NCBI GenBank assembly: GCA_036426205.1 | Contig: CM071573.1 | Location: forward strand, 39,697,771 to 39,761,770 | DNA length: 64,000 nucleotides | Reading direction: 5' to 3' | Origin: Ascaphus truei | Taxonomy: Eukaryota; Chordata; Amphibia; Anura; Ascaphidae | Part shown: positions 34,409 through 45,110 of the stretch, in pieces | How positions within the stretch are numbered: position 1 is the stretch's first letter | Layout: each line of letters starts with the position of its first letter | Notes under the pieces: generated by a model | Told to the model about the DNA's origin: nothing | The model's database searches: none | Seen by the model: the letters and a program-made list of their open reading frames with translations, nothing else | Program-made: the position numbers and the translations under genes

Positions 34409-34442
34409 TAAATCTAATGTCCTGAATATATGGAGTACCTGC

Positions 34443-34445
<3 letters not shown>

Positions 34446-34491
<46 letters not shown>
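34446..34491 (+). repeat. Microsatellite (TA)n
   Basis: About 22 TA units. Confidence 0.97.
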
Positions 34492-34494
<3 letters not shown>

Positions 34495-34495
<1 letters not shown>

Positions 34496-35063
34496 TCAGT
34501 GGCAACCATGTACCCACTGTTTTACAAAACGACAAAACCATATAGAATTATGATACAATAAGTGCCACTACCATAAGATCAGCCAATGGGAAAGGAAATC
34601 TTCTCTGTCTTGGAGAGCACATACATATATTATGTAACTAACCTGTTAAGCTTAAATAAATACATTTATGTCCATCAAGTTCGACATTTTATTTACTCTG
34701 CGTGAGATCATTTTCTTTAGATTTATATTGATCCAGAGGAAGGCAAACAAGAAACTGTGAAAGGGAATGACAGAACCATGCCCTGCAGTTCTATTACAAA
34801 GGCCGCAGAATGTATCAAGATAGTTATGCAAGATCTCATATCTAAACATAGCGGATAGGTCCCCAAACATTGGTCATTTTGCAGGTAACTGACTGAAACA
34901 GTTATCACCTTTACCTACTAAAATGTCTAATGTGTTCTTGGTTGTTGATCTGTCAATCAGTTCAGGCGCCCAGCATGTTGCTGGAATGGAATGTACATCA
35001 TTTCAGACTATATCACAGTATTTATCGTACATTGGCTCTTGACAACATAACTAGCTCAATAAA
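34495..35063. other. Intergenic stretch with an F2 repeat piece
   Basis: A piece of family F2 (TATTGATCCAGAGGAAGGCA) is at about 34725. The rest is unassigned. Confidence 0.4.
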
Positions 35064-35065
35064 TA

Positions 35066-35396
35066 CAGGCATACCCCGGTTTAAGGACACTCACTTTAAG
35101 TACACTCGCGAGTAAGTACATATCGCCCAATAGGCAAACGGCAGCTCACGCATGCGCCTGTCATCACGTCCTGAACAGCAATACCGGCTCCCTACCTGTA
35201 CCGAAGCTGTGCGCAAGCAGGGAGACTATAGAGCCTGTTACAAATGCGTTATTTACATCAGTTATGCAAGTATATAACGATTGCAGTACAGTACATGCAT
35301 CGATAAGTGGGAATAGGTAGTGCTTCACTTTAAGTACATTTTCGCTTTACATACATGCTCCGGTCCCATTGCGTACGTTAATGCGGGGTATGCCTG
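35066..35396. mobile_element. Tigger-like MITE, complete
   Basis: A 331-bp element with termini CAGGCATACCCCG and CGGGGTATGCCTG (perfect inverted ends of at least 12 bp), flanked by TA at 35064-35065 and 35397-35398. It also has inner arms (CACTTTAAGTACA) in inverted orientation and no coding capacity. TA duplication and the CAGG end fit the Tc1/mariner-Tigger group. Confidence 0.88.
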
Positions 35397-35399
35397 TAA

Positions 35400-36160
35400 T
35401 GACTTGATGAATAATATTTAACAGGCTCCATCTGCCAAAAAACAAGACTTCTTTATTTTAATGATGTCTTTTTTGTTTCCATGTGTTATTGGCCTCACTA
35501 GCAAAGAATGGCTTTATAGTTGTTGCTTATTTCAATTCTTTCTGCAATGTATCTACGAGTGTTAAAAAAACGTGATATTATAAGACAAGCTTTTGAAAAC
35601 TCTCATATAACATCAATTGGTAGTCCAAATAAAAAGGTTTCACCTAATACTGAAGTGCTCAGTTGCAACTTATAAATTGGCAAGAGATATATACAGTAGT
35701 ATGGGTTCTTTTGCAAATTAGAATAGTTTTGTAACATGAGGTAATGTAACTAGTTATCTGTATCAGCAGATTCCAATAATGCAAACCAGGATTTAACATT
35801 TGAGCAAAGCTTTGCTGGTATCTGATATGCTGTTACAAAGCAGGTTTCAGTAAATGCCCATTAAGTTATTGATCAAAGTGTATCTGCTGCAAACATATAA
35901 CTTTCTTGTGGAAACAACATTACCAGAAATGAGTATGATGTGTTTTTACATCTTTATTAAACATGGTTCTGTATTTGCACCTGTGTATTTCTAAGCAAAG
36001 CCAGCACTGTGGCTTCTTTCAGGAGTTGGAGCTGGGTGATTCATATATATGAATGTTCAAATATAACATGAATATAATGTATTTTCTGTTCCCACCAAAG
36101 TCTTTTTGATGGGGCTGACTGCTAACATTTAAATTAGGGTAATGACCATTTGTGCACCAA
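35400..36160. other. Intergenic stretch, no gene seen
   Basis: Nothing recognisable. Confidence 0.35.
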
Positions 36161-36164
36161 TTTT

Positions 36165-36330
36165 AAAACTAGTATGCAAGTATATCTTTATTTATATAGC
36201 GCCACCCAGGTACATAGCACTTTACAGCAGTAATACAGGTTTTCTAATAGGAATAAGCGCTTCAGACATAAAAGTAACAATAGGAAAAGGTGTCCCTGCT
36301 CCAAAGAGTTTACAATCTAAGTAGTAAGTA
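36165..36330 (-). repeat. L2-type LINE 3' end fragment
   Basis: Same family as 48990-49190: TTATTTATATAGCGCCA, TACATAGCACTTTACA, GTCCCTGCTCC and CTTACA/TTTACAATCTAA words. Read on the - strand it is the terminal part of an L2-like element. Confidence 0.75.
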
Positions 36331-36550
36331 GGGATAATAATCATAACCCCCTGTCTGATTTTTGGGTGAAAGGATGTACTCTAAAAGTTTTCAGCTGAAG
36401 TGTTGCAGTACAAATGTATATAAAAGTACAGGATTTATCAGGAAACAATGTCCGCTGCTTTCCATGGACTGCAGCCTTTATTTTCATATTACTTGGATTA
36501 AAAACTCTTTAGAGCAGATATTCATTATAACTCTATTACACTTTGCATAG

Positions 36551-36705
36551 TGCTCCAGTCCTCCAGGGCCACCAACATGCCATGTGCTAGGGATATCCCT
36601 GCTTCAGTACAGGTTGCTCATTGACTGAGCCATCTGTGCTGAAGAAGGGATAGCCTTAAAACCTGACCTGTTGGTGGCCCTTGACTGGAATTGCCCAACA
36701 CCCCT
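36551..36705. repeat. Palindromic MITE, CTTCAGCACAGG family
   Basis: Both arms are present with a shortened centre: GGATATCCCTGCTTCAGTAC and TGTGCTGAAGAAGGGATA. Confidence 0.78.
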
Positions 36706-36764
36706 CCCCCGCCCATCCCCCTGTACTAGATAAAGAATATGTGCTGCTATCTCCTGTAATAGTG

Positions 36765-36940
36765 TACCCGCTCCTCACCTAACACTGCATCACCTTCTAT
36801 ATCTATGTGCACTTGTTGAGTGTCCTTATTTGTATGCCATTCAGTTTATTTAATTGATGTCACTCTGCACCCCCCAGTGTGCTTCGCTGCACAATGTTTT
36901 TGGCGCTTTACAAATAAAGGCGAATAATAATGATAGTCAT
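36765..36940 (+). repeat. L2/CR1-like LINE 3' tail
   Basis: Ends GTTTTTGGCGCTTTACAAAT-AAAGG with an AATAATAAT tail, the typical 3' terminus of L2-like elements. Confidence 0.6.
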
Positions 36941-36944
36941 TACT

Positions 36945-38480
36945 AGGTGGCACTGCAGCCTTGTGAATGAGAGCAAAGGTCTCCTTCTGCAGCCAATATT
37001 CTCTCTTGTGTCTGTGGGTAGGGGAGCTGAGTTTAACACTTGCAACCTATGAATGTCACTTATTCATTCCATGATTGTATAGGTAGGATTGTAACAAAAC
37101 TGCTTCTTTTATATTTCCCAGTCATGAAAAAAAAACATTAAATAAAACGGTATTAAATTAATCTGCTCAAGATAAGACAGCTGTAAGAGCAGAACTCACA
37201 GACCCTGTCCTTTGCTATCTTAAACAATTGGATGTTCTTGCTCTGGTCATATTCTCTCCAAACATTTAGAAGAGAGCTGGATACGGATCACAAGAATGCT
37301 ATTCTAATTACAACATGAGCAATACCTATAAATGTGTCTCTTCTATGGCAATAACGGAGACAGAAGTTGGCTCAGCCTGGGAATGCCTTGTTGCTTGATC
37401 GTTCAAAGGGTTGAGACATCCAAATGCGATTTCATTAACACCTTCCCGATTCAAAGAAATACACGACATAAGAAATCATGTTATGATATAGACACAGTGA
37501 CAATGATGTCACCTGTTTAACACTATACACGAGCTTGGACTCTCACGTTTTAGTGAAAGTCAATCACCTGGGTGAACCAAGGTAGAAACTGTTGAAGGAA
37601 TCTCAGACACTACAGGTATTGTACCTGAAAATATAACCCAGATCCAGAGTGCTTTACTGGGCTCATAACAGAACCAAATGCAATAAACAAAAGAGCAGGG
37701 CTTTATTGATGGCTATGTACCATAATAGATGGAGAGGAAGCTGGAAAGGTTGTCAGAGCCCTGGAAGGGAGGTATGTTTTATTGCATATTCTAACTAGGA
37801 TGCCTAATTAAATTGAGTTGGGTGTTTGCAAACTCCCCAAATCATATTCCTTTCAATGTAATAAAAATTGTGAAACAAATTCAGGTGTGATTTTTCTTCA
37901 TGTGTGAAAGGTCTCCTTTTTTAGTGGTTTCCATATGTTCCACGTTTATTCTAAAATGTATGTAAGTGAACATTTCAAGAAGGAGAGGACCCCTTCTATT
38001 GAGTTCCTATATGTGAAGTTACGTTGATGCTTTTAAGAGTAGTTAATTTATATATTTACTAGATTTACAATTGTGTGTGCAGATTCTTTTTACAGTGATT
38101 GCTTCATTGTTTCTTATTACGATTAATAAAAATAATGATCTCATTGTCAGTAATAGTAGTTAATAGCATTACTATAATAACAACAACAAAACTAATAATA
38201 TTAATACAAGTCAATATTAGTCATTATTATTATTATTTTTATTAGTAGTAGCAGTAGTAGTATTACACTGCTATAAGTGCACACAGCGCTGTACAAGGTA
38301 CATAATCGTATTTTCCAAATACGTACAATCAAATATTTGGTGTCCGAGATCTGGTCATTGGGTCCTTTGCTGCTGAGGCCAGTCAAATGGTTATTAATCT
38401 TCCCTTTTATTACCACTAATTGTATTGTAATTATTAGTACTACAGAAAGTAAGTTATTAACGATGTTAATTAAATGTATC
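36945..38480. other. Intergenic stretch, minor repeat pieces only
   Basis: ATT-rich low complexity at 38110-38260. A LINE-tail-like CACAGCGCTGTACAAGGTA is at 38281. No gene. Confidence 0.35.
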
Positions 38481-38498
38481 TCTCTATGGTTTGAATAG

Positions 38499-38566
38499 TG
38501 TGTGTGTGTGTGTGTGTGTGTGCTGTGCTGTGTGTGTGGTGTGTGGTGTGTGTGTGTGTGTGTGTT

Positions 38567-38629
<63 letters not shown>
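38499..38629 (+). repeat. Microsatellite (GT)n, interrupted
   Basis: Long GT tract broken by GTGCTGTGCTG and TTGATT. Confidence 0.97.
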
Positions 38630-38630
<1 letters not shown>

Positions 38631-38639
38631 TCCCTTCAC

Positions 38640-39640
38640 AGATCAATAAATAGATGTCTTCTATGAATGGCTCCAATAATACAAGTGCTCTGTAATTATT
38701 GAATACTAATTGGTGGTTGTTTGGTATGATTCTTACATCACTGTGACTAGTCTTACAATAAAAACTAGTAATTTCATCCCTTAAAGTGGGGGTTGTTTGT
38801 GCAAACTGTATGTTTTTCTGCTGTTTTGTTTTCATTCTTTTTTTTTTTTTTTACAGGTTATTACAGACTTTCAAAATTGTTCCTTGAGAGAAAATAAGTC
38901 AATGTAAAACAACTGTTATGTGATTTACGGACCATCAATAACATCTCTCTGTTCCTTTTATTGTGGGAAGTCAGGTAATTATTGTGCTAGAGAAAGGCTA
39001 TCAAAAATTTCCTCTCAATGCACAGAAAACGTACCTTTTACGCTATTCAAAGAGAACTGGAAGACTGCAATCTGCAGTCTCTCACAAGAAGATTAACAGT
39101 TAAAACTGTTTTTCAAAAGACTTTAAAACTTGTCCATCCATCACTGGTGAGGCGCTTTAGAAATAGGAGAAAGAAGAAGAAAAAAATGTAAACAATAAGT
39201 TACAATAGGTTTCACAGGATACTGTCAACAGCATAAATACAAAAAGGAATATTACAGCCCAGAGGGGGTTAACGGGAAGATCTGTGAGCTTTGCAGCGCA
39301 AAGCTCATGGATTTCAGGTGTTTCTTAATAACACGTCTTGTGTTGTCCCATTTAAATTCTGCATTTCCTTATAAAAAACAATGCAGAAGCTTTGAGTTGT
39401 GTTTCATCTTTTTCCTCCACACCACGGGGGAAACCCTGTATTTTGGGCTGGAATACACCGCAGAGAGATGGACAGGGAGTAGTGTCTGCCCAGACGTTAT
39501 GTATTTACCATGAAAACAATATCCGATGACCACATTAAAAACAATTATTAAGTGGGTAATGGCTTAGTCTTTCTTCTTGCATTGTAAATATGAATAAGTA
39601 TAAATTAAAGTTAGTCCGTTGTGTATTATATTACATATGA
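38640..39640. other. Intergenic stretch, no gene seen
   Basis: No frame with a recognisable domain. Confidence 0.35.
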
Positions 39641-39699
39641 AATAAAATGTGTGTGTACATATATATGTGTGTGTATGTGTGTATAAAGTGGAGAGATGA

Positions 39700-39732
<33 letters not shown>

Positions 39733-39921
39733 GACCGCGAGTTGTGGATGCGATCCAGTATGCAAGAACCAGAACATGCAGGAGAGACGACGAGCGAGCA
39801 ATGAAGAAGTTATGAGGAGAGTCGAGCCGATGGACTAGAGCAGGAGATTGTAGAGAGGAGAGGAGAGAGAGAGAGTTCTGAGAGATGAGAGAGGAGTAGC
39901 AGCAGTTTGACAGAGAAGGGA

Positions 39922-39970
<49 letters not shown>
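39640..39970 (+). repeat. Microsatellites (GT)n and (GA)n
   Basis: A short GT tract at 39647-39685, GA-rich at 39694-39735 and pure GA at 39926-39970. The Ser/Leu-rich frame on the - strand is an artefact. Confidence 0.9.
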
Positions 39971-39974
<4 letters not shown>

Positions 39975-40131
39975 CATATATACAAAATAATTAGCTCACA
40001 ATTGGCAAGTGTGCGCGTCATAAAAAGTATAAAAAAAGATACTTCACCAAAATGCCAAAATGAAATGACCAGGAAAGGAGCAACAGCACTACAGGAAGAT
40101 ATTTAAAAAAAAGGGTATTTAATCCATAGGT

Positions 40132-40175
40132 ACCCTACGTTTCGGAGTCATCTCAGGACCTCCTCATCAGGGAGG
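40132..40175 (-). ncRNA. Hammerhead-like motif with canonical core
   Basis: On the - strand: CTGATGA (40170-40164), stem II GGAG and CTCC, GAAAC (40143-40139), GTA, GGG. Both conserved boxes are intact and ACGT at the cleavage site is palindromic. Stem I is short (CTCC against GGG with one wobble). It sits in a repeat unit whose family I could not name, next to an AT microsatellite (40219-40239). Confidence 0.5.
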
Positions 40176-40800
40176 TGCAAAATAAATTCTCTAGCAATTT
40201 TTTTTGTTTCAACTAATTATATATATATATATATATAAAAACAATTATAAATATAAGTAATTTTAATTATACACAAATAATAATAATAATTATTATACAT
40301 TATCTTTACTCAACATATTTAAAAAAAATCTGTTTTCAATTAAGCATGTTTTATTAATTAACATATTTTGTGTGCTGCATCCTGTATGGTTTTCCTTTAT
40401 TTTCAGTGCAAGGAATACTACAGCATGTAAAACTCATCAAAACATTTGATGTAAATAATATTTGGCACAATTAAAAATAGTATTTACAATTGGGTTGATT
40501 AAAAGTAGAATACCTTTTTGATACTTCCAGTAAGGCTACGTCGCCTAAAATGTCAGAGAAGTGCGTTAATTTGGTGCTGTCTGCGTTAATTATTTTATTG
40601 TACATTTGAAAGAAGCATCTTTATATTTAATGACAGGTGTTTGTGACACATACCTAATAATGTTCAGATTGTATCATCAAAATTAATAGAATTGTGTGCA
40701 ATCTCCATGGTTTCCATATGCTCCCTGTCAATAATAGTGCAGGATTATAACACAAATCCAGGATATTAAGTACTTAAGTAACTATTTAATTGTATTACAA

Positions 40801-41373
40801 AATATGGTAGATTATATCTATTAGCAACAACATTGTATTTATTAAACTTAGGACTAGCACACTGATTTGGGCTATTTATCAATACAGGTTGGGTGCTCGG
40901 TACGCTATGCCACATGACACACAATACACATACACAGGGCAAGCACCTTTAAGCTTTCCCAGCTGAGTAACCCACTCTCCTATCAAGGCCTATTAGGTAT
41001 CACTGCTTTTGATCTGCATTATCAGACATCAGCATATCAGACTATATACCTTGGCCACCTATCGTCTCCTCATTCCCTCCCGCCACTGTACATTATATGT
41101 ATTTATTATTATCACTTTGTGTTAAGAACTTATTTTATCCACATTATCAATTAAATGTTAAGTTATAAAAGCCTAGGAGTGCACTATGAAATGAGCTTCT
41201 AGTTGTTAAGTGGTAGCAATAAACATGCCTTCACTTCTCAGCTGAAACCAAATTCTGTCTAGTGCAGCTCATCAGTTGCACCCACCGCCAATCTTGACGG
41301 CTCAGGCACCATCATATTCTCATCACATTATTTGATTTAGTGAGCATTATATATATTTCTTTTTGGTTTCTAT
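40801..41373 (+). repeat. Left pseudo-LTR of the young PLE
   Basis: 573 bp, same length as 45743-46315 with no gaps and four substitutions (near 41017, 41037, 41091 and 41166). It includes a 7-bp inverted pair TGCACTA / TAGTGCA (41180-41186, 41260-41266) around GAAAC and GTC, which resembles a degenerate hammerhead. Confidence 0.95.
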
Positions 41374-41462
41374 CTAGTGTTTACTATAGGGGAACGTAAG
41401 AATCCTCTTCTTTATTCTGCTCCTACCTCTATTAAGAGATTATTAGTCAAATTCATCTAAAT

Positions 41463-42260
41463 ATGACAGGTTTTCTGTCCACCAGCTGGGATACCAGCTC
41501 ATGGCATGATGAGGCAAAAAAAGTCTTCTCTGTGGAGAACACGTACACACCCTACAACAACACTGATAATATCACTGATTTTTTCAGAATCCTTAATCGC
41601 CTATTCAAGTCTCAAGCGCAGACTTGGTGGGAGGTCTCTAGTCTGCAGAATTATGATACACAAGATATGATTCCACGGGGCTTACGGATAGGCCTCTCTC
41701 CAGCGTATCACATAACCACTGTTGAGTTTACCCAGCAATGGGAGAACATATTATCAACATGTTCACAATCCTTAATAAAATTATTGGTTGAAACTCAACA
41801 GACTAGGTTATTGAATATACAAAAGGAGCTTGATATCCAATTACGCAAACTAGATGACTTTAGAGCCCACAAAGATTTTGATGATATGGAATCTAAACTA
41901 CAAAGAGAAGTTGATAAGTTTAGAAATGAAATCAAAGAAAGGAAACACAGAAAATTTCAGAGGGATGCTTTAGATTATAGTTTACATCAGGTGTACAGCT
42001 ACAAAAAATCCCAGAAGAGAAGACAGCCCACGATTAATTACTCCTCCTCAGAGGCTGAGAATTCAGAGTCTGAAACAGCTAGTGGTTCAGAAACTAGAAT
42101 GTCTGCCCCATCTCCCTCTACAAGTGGGATCTCTCAAACTGATACCAATACTATTGCTTTTTTGGAATACCCCCTCGTAAGAGACCAACAAGACGAGGGG
42201 GCAATAACAAAAAAACAACTGACCAAGGAAAAAGCAGGCAAAGGCCAACGCAGAAAATAA
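41463..42260 (+). CDS. PLE ORF1 / N-terminal domain, 265 codons
   Basis: Starts at the ATG at 41463, 89 bp after the left repeat. Residues about 110-175 are Lys/Glu/Leu-rich and probably coiled coil. Residues about 175-195 are basic (YKKSQKRRQP) and 195-230 Ser/Glu-rich. PLE proteins usually carry such an N-terminal region in the same polypeptide as RT. Here the frame closes at 42258-42260, while the RT frame (-1 relative to ORF1) is already open from 42143. At residues 232-234 a T TTT TTG heptamer and a strong stem-loop could shift ribosomes into the RT frame. Either that happens, or a single-base change in the T6 run has split one ORF. Function unknown apart from a likely nucleic-acid-binding or multimerising role. 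Confidence 0.8.
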   Translation: MTGFLSTSWDTSSWHDEAKKVFSVENTYTPYNNTDNITDFFRILNRLFKSQAQTWWEVSSLQNYDTQDMIPRGLRIGLSPAYHITTVEFTQQWENILSTCSQSLIKLLVETQQTRLLNIQKELDIQLRKLDDFRAHKDFDDMESKLQREVDKFRNEIKERKHRKFQRDALDYSLHQVYSYKKSQKRRQPTINYSSSEAENSESETASGSETRMSAPSPSTSGISQTDTNTIAFLEYPLVRDQQDEGAITKKQLTKEKAGKGQRRK

Positions 42261-44617
42261 ATTCTACAGCAGTAGAAGACGGCAAACTAAAGATCTTTAA
42301 TCTCTCAAAAATTAATCTAACTGGTGATCACATCTCACTATTAGAGAAGGGATTATCATTTTCACCCACCAAGGATTTTAATCTCTTTGAGTGGGTGAAG
42401 GATCTAAATTTATTTTCCCGTAAACTGCTACTGCATAAATTTCACGCTAAAAAATCTAGACGTGAAATTGACACTATTGGCCTTGCCGCATCCGATCAGA
42501 CAAATGTCCAGAACCTTATGTCATTACTAGATGATAACGAAAGTCCACCTGATAAGAGAGAAGGTCCGTTCTCTAGCTGTAAACCGAAAAGTAAATTTAC
42601 CCCCTTTATGTCATTATGTCCCCAGGTTGAAGTTTTTACCAACCTAGTCACTCGGGACTTAGAGAAAATGAAAATTAAAAAACACATGCGATATAACATC
42701 ACTAAAAAAGAAAATGTGGCATTCAGGGAATTAATGACACAACAAGAAATCACAATCAAACCTTCAGACAAAGGTGGAAATGTTGTTGTTATGGACACCG
42801 AGTTTTATGTCAAGGAATGCAAACGTATCCTAAAAGATAGAACAACATATAAGATACTGGATTGCAATCCGACTATAAAATTCATTAAGGATCTTCAATC
42901 GATTTTAAAAAGTGCCCTTACCAACAATATTATTGACAAAAATGAGCATGATTATTTGTTACCAAGGACACCTACAGTGGCAACATTTTATACATTGCCT
43001 AAGATTCATAAAGATCCAAAAAGACCGCCAGGTAGGCCTATTGTCTCCGGCAATAATAATCTTACTGAACACTGTAGTGTATACCTGGATCAAATCATGC
43101 GTCCTTTCGTGTCAAATTTACCATCACACATTAAGGACACGAAAGACACCGTACGAAGACTAGATGGCATTAACTGTGATAACCAAACCCTGTTTGTCAC
43201 TATGGATGTGGAATCTCTTTATTCCAGTATCATCCATTGTAATGGTGTTAAAGCATGTAGCCATTTTCTCTCTACAAGGGGCTCAGGTTACATTGAACAT
43301 AACAAATTTATGATAGACCTTCTGCAATTTGTCCTTTGTCACAACTTTTTTCTATTTGACGGAACACTGTACCACCAGACCCAGGGAACAGCGATGGGCA
43401 CATCCTGTGCACCAACATATGCTAATCTATACCTGGGCTGGTGGGAAGATCAACATGTGTTCAGTGACAAATTTGCGCAGTATACACAATACATTGATTT
43501 ATGGATTCGTTTTATAGACGACATATTATTGATCTGGCATGGTCCAGTAAATATATTGGTTGAATTCGTGTCTCTACTGAATGCTAATGATTTGAACCTA
43601 AAATTGACATTTGAGTACAATGCAACTGAGATAACATTCCTGGACCTGAAAATTAGTAAGGACCCAGATGGTAATGTGCAAACCACGATCTTTAGGAAAA
43701 AGACGGCTACTAACAGTCTTTTGGCGGCTACCAGCCACCACCCTCCATCTTTAGTCAAAAGCATCCCCATTGGCCAATATTTGCGACTACGCCGCAATTG
43801 CTCCACTTTGAGAGAATTCTACATACAGGCCCAGGACCTGAAAGATCGGTTCTTAGATAGGGGATACCCAATGTCTACATTGAAACACGCATATCATCGC
43901 GCAAGAGATAGTGACAGAGCACAATTACTGGGTCCCAATATGAAATCACCTAATACACAGGTTCGTTGCATTGGAACCTATAACTACAGGTGGCATGAGA
44001 TCAAGAAGATTTTTATTAAACATTGGTACATCTTAAGATCTGATGATGACCTTGCTAAAATTCTAAAAGACACTCCAAGCATCACTAGCAGGAGATCAGC
44101 TAATCTGCAGGACGGCCTCGTGCACAGTCACTTCAAACGCCCTATATCATCTACTTGGTTAACACCTCCACCAATGGGCATGCACAAGTGCAAGAACTGC
44201 AAAGCATGCCAATATATCAACCCTGCTAAATTCTTCTTGTCTCACGACAAATCAGTGACATTTGATATCAGACACCACATAAGTTGCAAAACCATCAACG
44301 TAATATATTTGATCAGTTGTGAGTGTGGCCTCAGATATGTTGGTAAAACTATCAGGGAGTTTAAAAAACGAGTACTTGAACATATAAACTCGGTCCACAA
44401 TAAATTAGAAACACCAGTTGCACGCCATGTAAATAATATTCATCAGGGAGATATTAAGTGCCTATCTTTTATAGGCATTGACCACCTCAAAAACAATATA
44501 CGTGGTGGTGATATAAATAACAGACTATTAAAACGTGAGGCAGAATGGATATATAAATTAAAAACTCTATACCCCCAAGGGTTAAATGAGGGTTTCACAT
44601 ATACTCCATTTATCTGA
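42143..44617 (+). CDS. PLE ORF2: reverse transcriptase with GIY-YIG endonuclease
   Basis: The frame is open from 42143 (after a TGA at 42140) to the TGA at 44615-44617. The first ATG-free part is basic (PPRKRPTRR) and then NLSKINLTGDHISLLEKGLS, a conserved PLE N-terminal block. RT motifs: IKPSDKGGNVVV (about 42757), YTLPKIHKDP (about 42989), TMDVESLYSSI, AMGTSCAPTYANLYLG (about 43391) and the catalytic Asp pair in RFIDDILLIW (43517-43522). A Cys-rich linker KCKNCKACQY follows (about 44185-44215). The GIY-YIG nuclease then shows VIYLISCECGLRYVGKT (44300-44350), the catalytic Arg in KKRVLEH and a Glu in KREAEWIYKL. All domains are intact. There is no good ATG start in this frame before the conserved block, which favours translation by frameshifting from ORF1. 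Confidence 0.92.
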   Translation, partial: YQYYCFFGIPPRKRPTRRGGNNKKTTDQGKSRQRPTQKINSTAVEDGKLKIFNLSKINLTGDHISLLEKGLSFSPTKDFNLFEWVKDLNLFSRKLLLHKFHAKKSRREIDTIGLAASDQTNVQNLMSLLDDNESPPDKREGPFSSCKPKSKFTPFMSLCPQVEVFTNLVTRDLEKMKIKKHMRYNITKKENVAFRELMTQQEITIKPSDKGGNVVVMDTEFYVKECKRILKDRTTYKILDCNPTIKFIKDLQSILKSALTNNIIDKNEHDYLLPRTPTVATFYTLPKIHKDPKRPPGRPIVSGNNNLTEHCSVYLDQIMRPFVSNLPSHIKDTKDTVRRLDGINCDNQTLFVTMDVESLYSSIIHCNGVKACSHFLSTRGSGYIEHNKFMIDLLQFVLCHNFFLFDGTLYHQTQGTAMGTSCAPTYANLYLGWWEDQHVFSDKFAQYTQYIDLWIRFIDDILLIWHGPVNILVEFVSLLNANDLNLKLTFEYNATEITFLDLKISKDPDGNVQTTIFRKKTATNSLLAATSHHPPSLVKSIPIGQYLRLRRNCSTLREFYIQAQDLKDRFLDRGYPMSTLKHAYHRARDSDRAQLLGPNMKSPNTQVRCIGTYNYRWHEIKKIFIKHWYILRSDDDLAKILKDTPSITSRRSANLQDGLVHSHFKRPISSTWLTPPPMGMHKCKNCKACQYINPAKFFLSHDKSVTFDIRHHISCKTINVIYLISCECGLRYVGKTIREFKKRVLEHINSVHNKLETPVARHVNNIHQGDIKCLSFIGIDHLKNNIRGGDINNRLLKREAEWIYKLKTLYPQGLNEGFTYTPFI
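42158..42186 (+). promoter_or_regulatory. Candidate -1 ribosomal frameshift slippery site
   Basis: ORF1 codons GCT TTT TTG give the slippery heptamer T TTT TTG at 42158-42164, followed by the 5-nt spacer GAATA. The stem begins at 42170. Slipping back one base enters the RT frame, which has no stop until 44615. Confidence 0.7.
42170..42201 (+). other. GC-rich stem-loop downstream of slippery site
   Basis: CCCCCTCGT (42170-42178) pairs perfectly with ACGAGGGGG (42193-42201): nine base pairs, seven of them G-C, with a 14-nt loop. No obvious pseudoknot partner for the loop was found downstream. Confidence 0.85.
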
Positions 44618-45038
44618 TCATCTGTGGAGATTGACATCTTGTTTAACTATCCACAATATGTCTCATGCTGATATAAACTATATACCTGTTATTTAGCGTC
44701 TCCCCACTTTACTGGCAAGCAAGCAAATACATCTTTGATCGTGGACCTAGCAGAGTTTATCATGCATTCAATTCAGTACATGTTTAAATACCTCCAACCC
44801 ACTATGATTAAGCTTTGCCATATATCACTGAACAGCTAATCAGTATCTGTTAATTTGGTATGGGCTCAATAAGTTCAATATATGCCCTCATACATGAGCC
44901 CATGTCCCATATGCTGGTGATTCTTTTAAACCTTTATTAGTTATTATTATTGCTGAAATTAGTGTGTACTCCCTTAATAACCGCTGTTCTAAACATACAG
45001 TTCCCTACTGATCAGTATAAGCGTTGAGTAAGCCTTCT
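44618..45038 (+). other. PLE 3' untranslated region before the internal promoter
   Basis: 421 bp of AT-rich sequence after the stop. No feature recognised. Confidence 0.5.
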
Positions 45039-45081
45039 ATTGGCCCGCGGGTTGCTATGGCAACCCATAACGCTATATAAA
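45039..45081 (+). promoter_or_regulatory. PLE promoter: inverted CCAAT, RFX X-box, TATA box
   Basis: ATTGG (45039-45043) is an inverted CCAAT. GTTGCTATGGCAAC (45051-45064) is a near-palindromic RFX X-box. TATATAAA (45074-45081) is a good TATA box. Transcription would be expected to start near 45103-45110, directly before the hammerhead. A CRE (TGACGTCA) follows at 45165-45172. Confidence 0.65.
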
Positions 45082-45110
45082 CACGCTTCTGGGATCAGCT
45101 GGTTATCACT

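Noticed and set aside
39626..40021. 131-codon Ser/Leu-rich frame on the - strand
   Set aside because: Translation of GA microsatellites.
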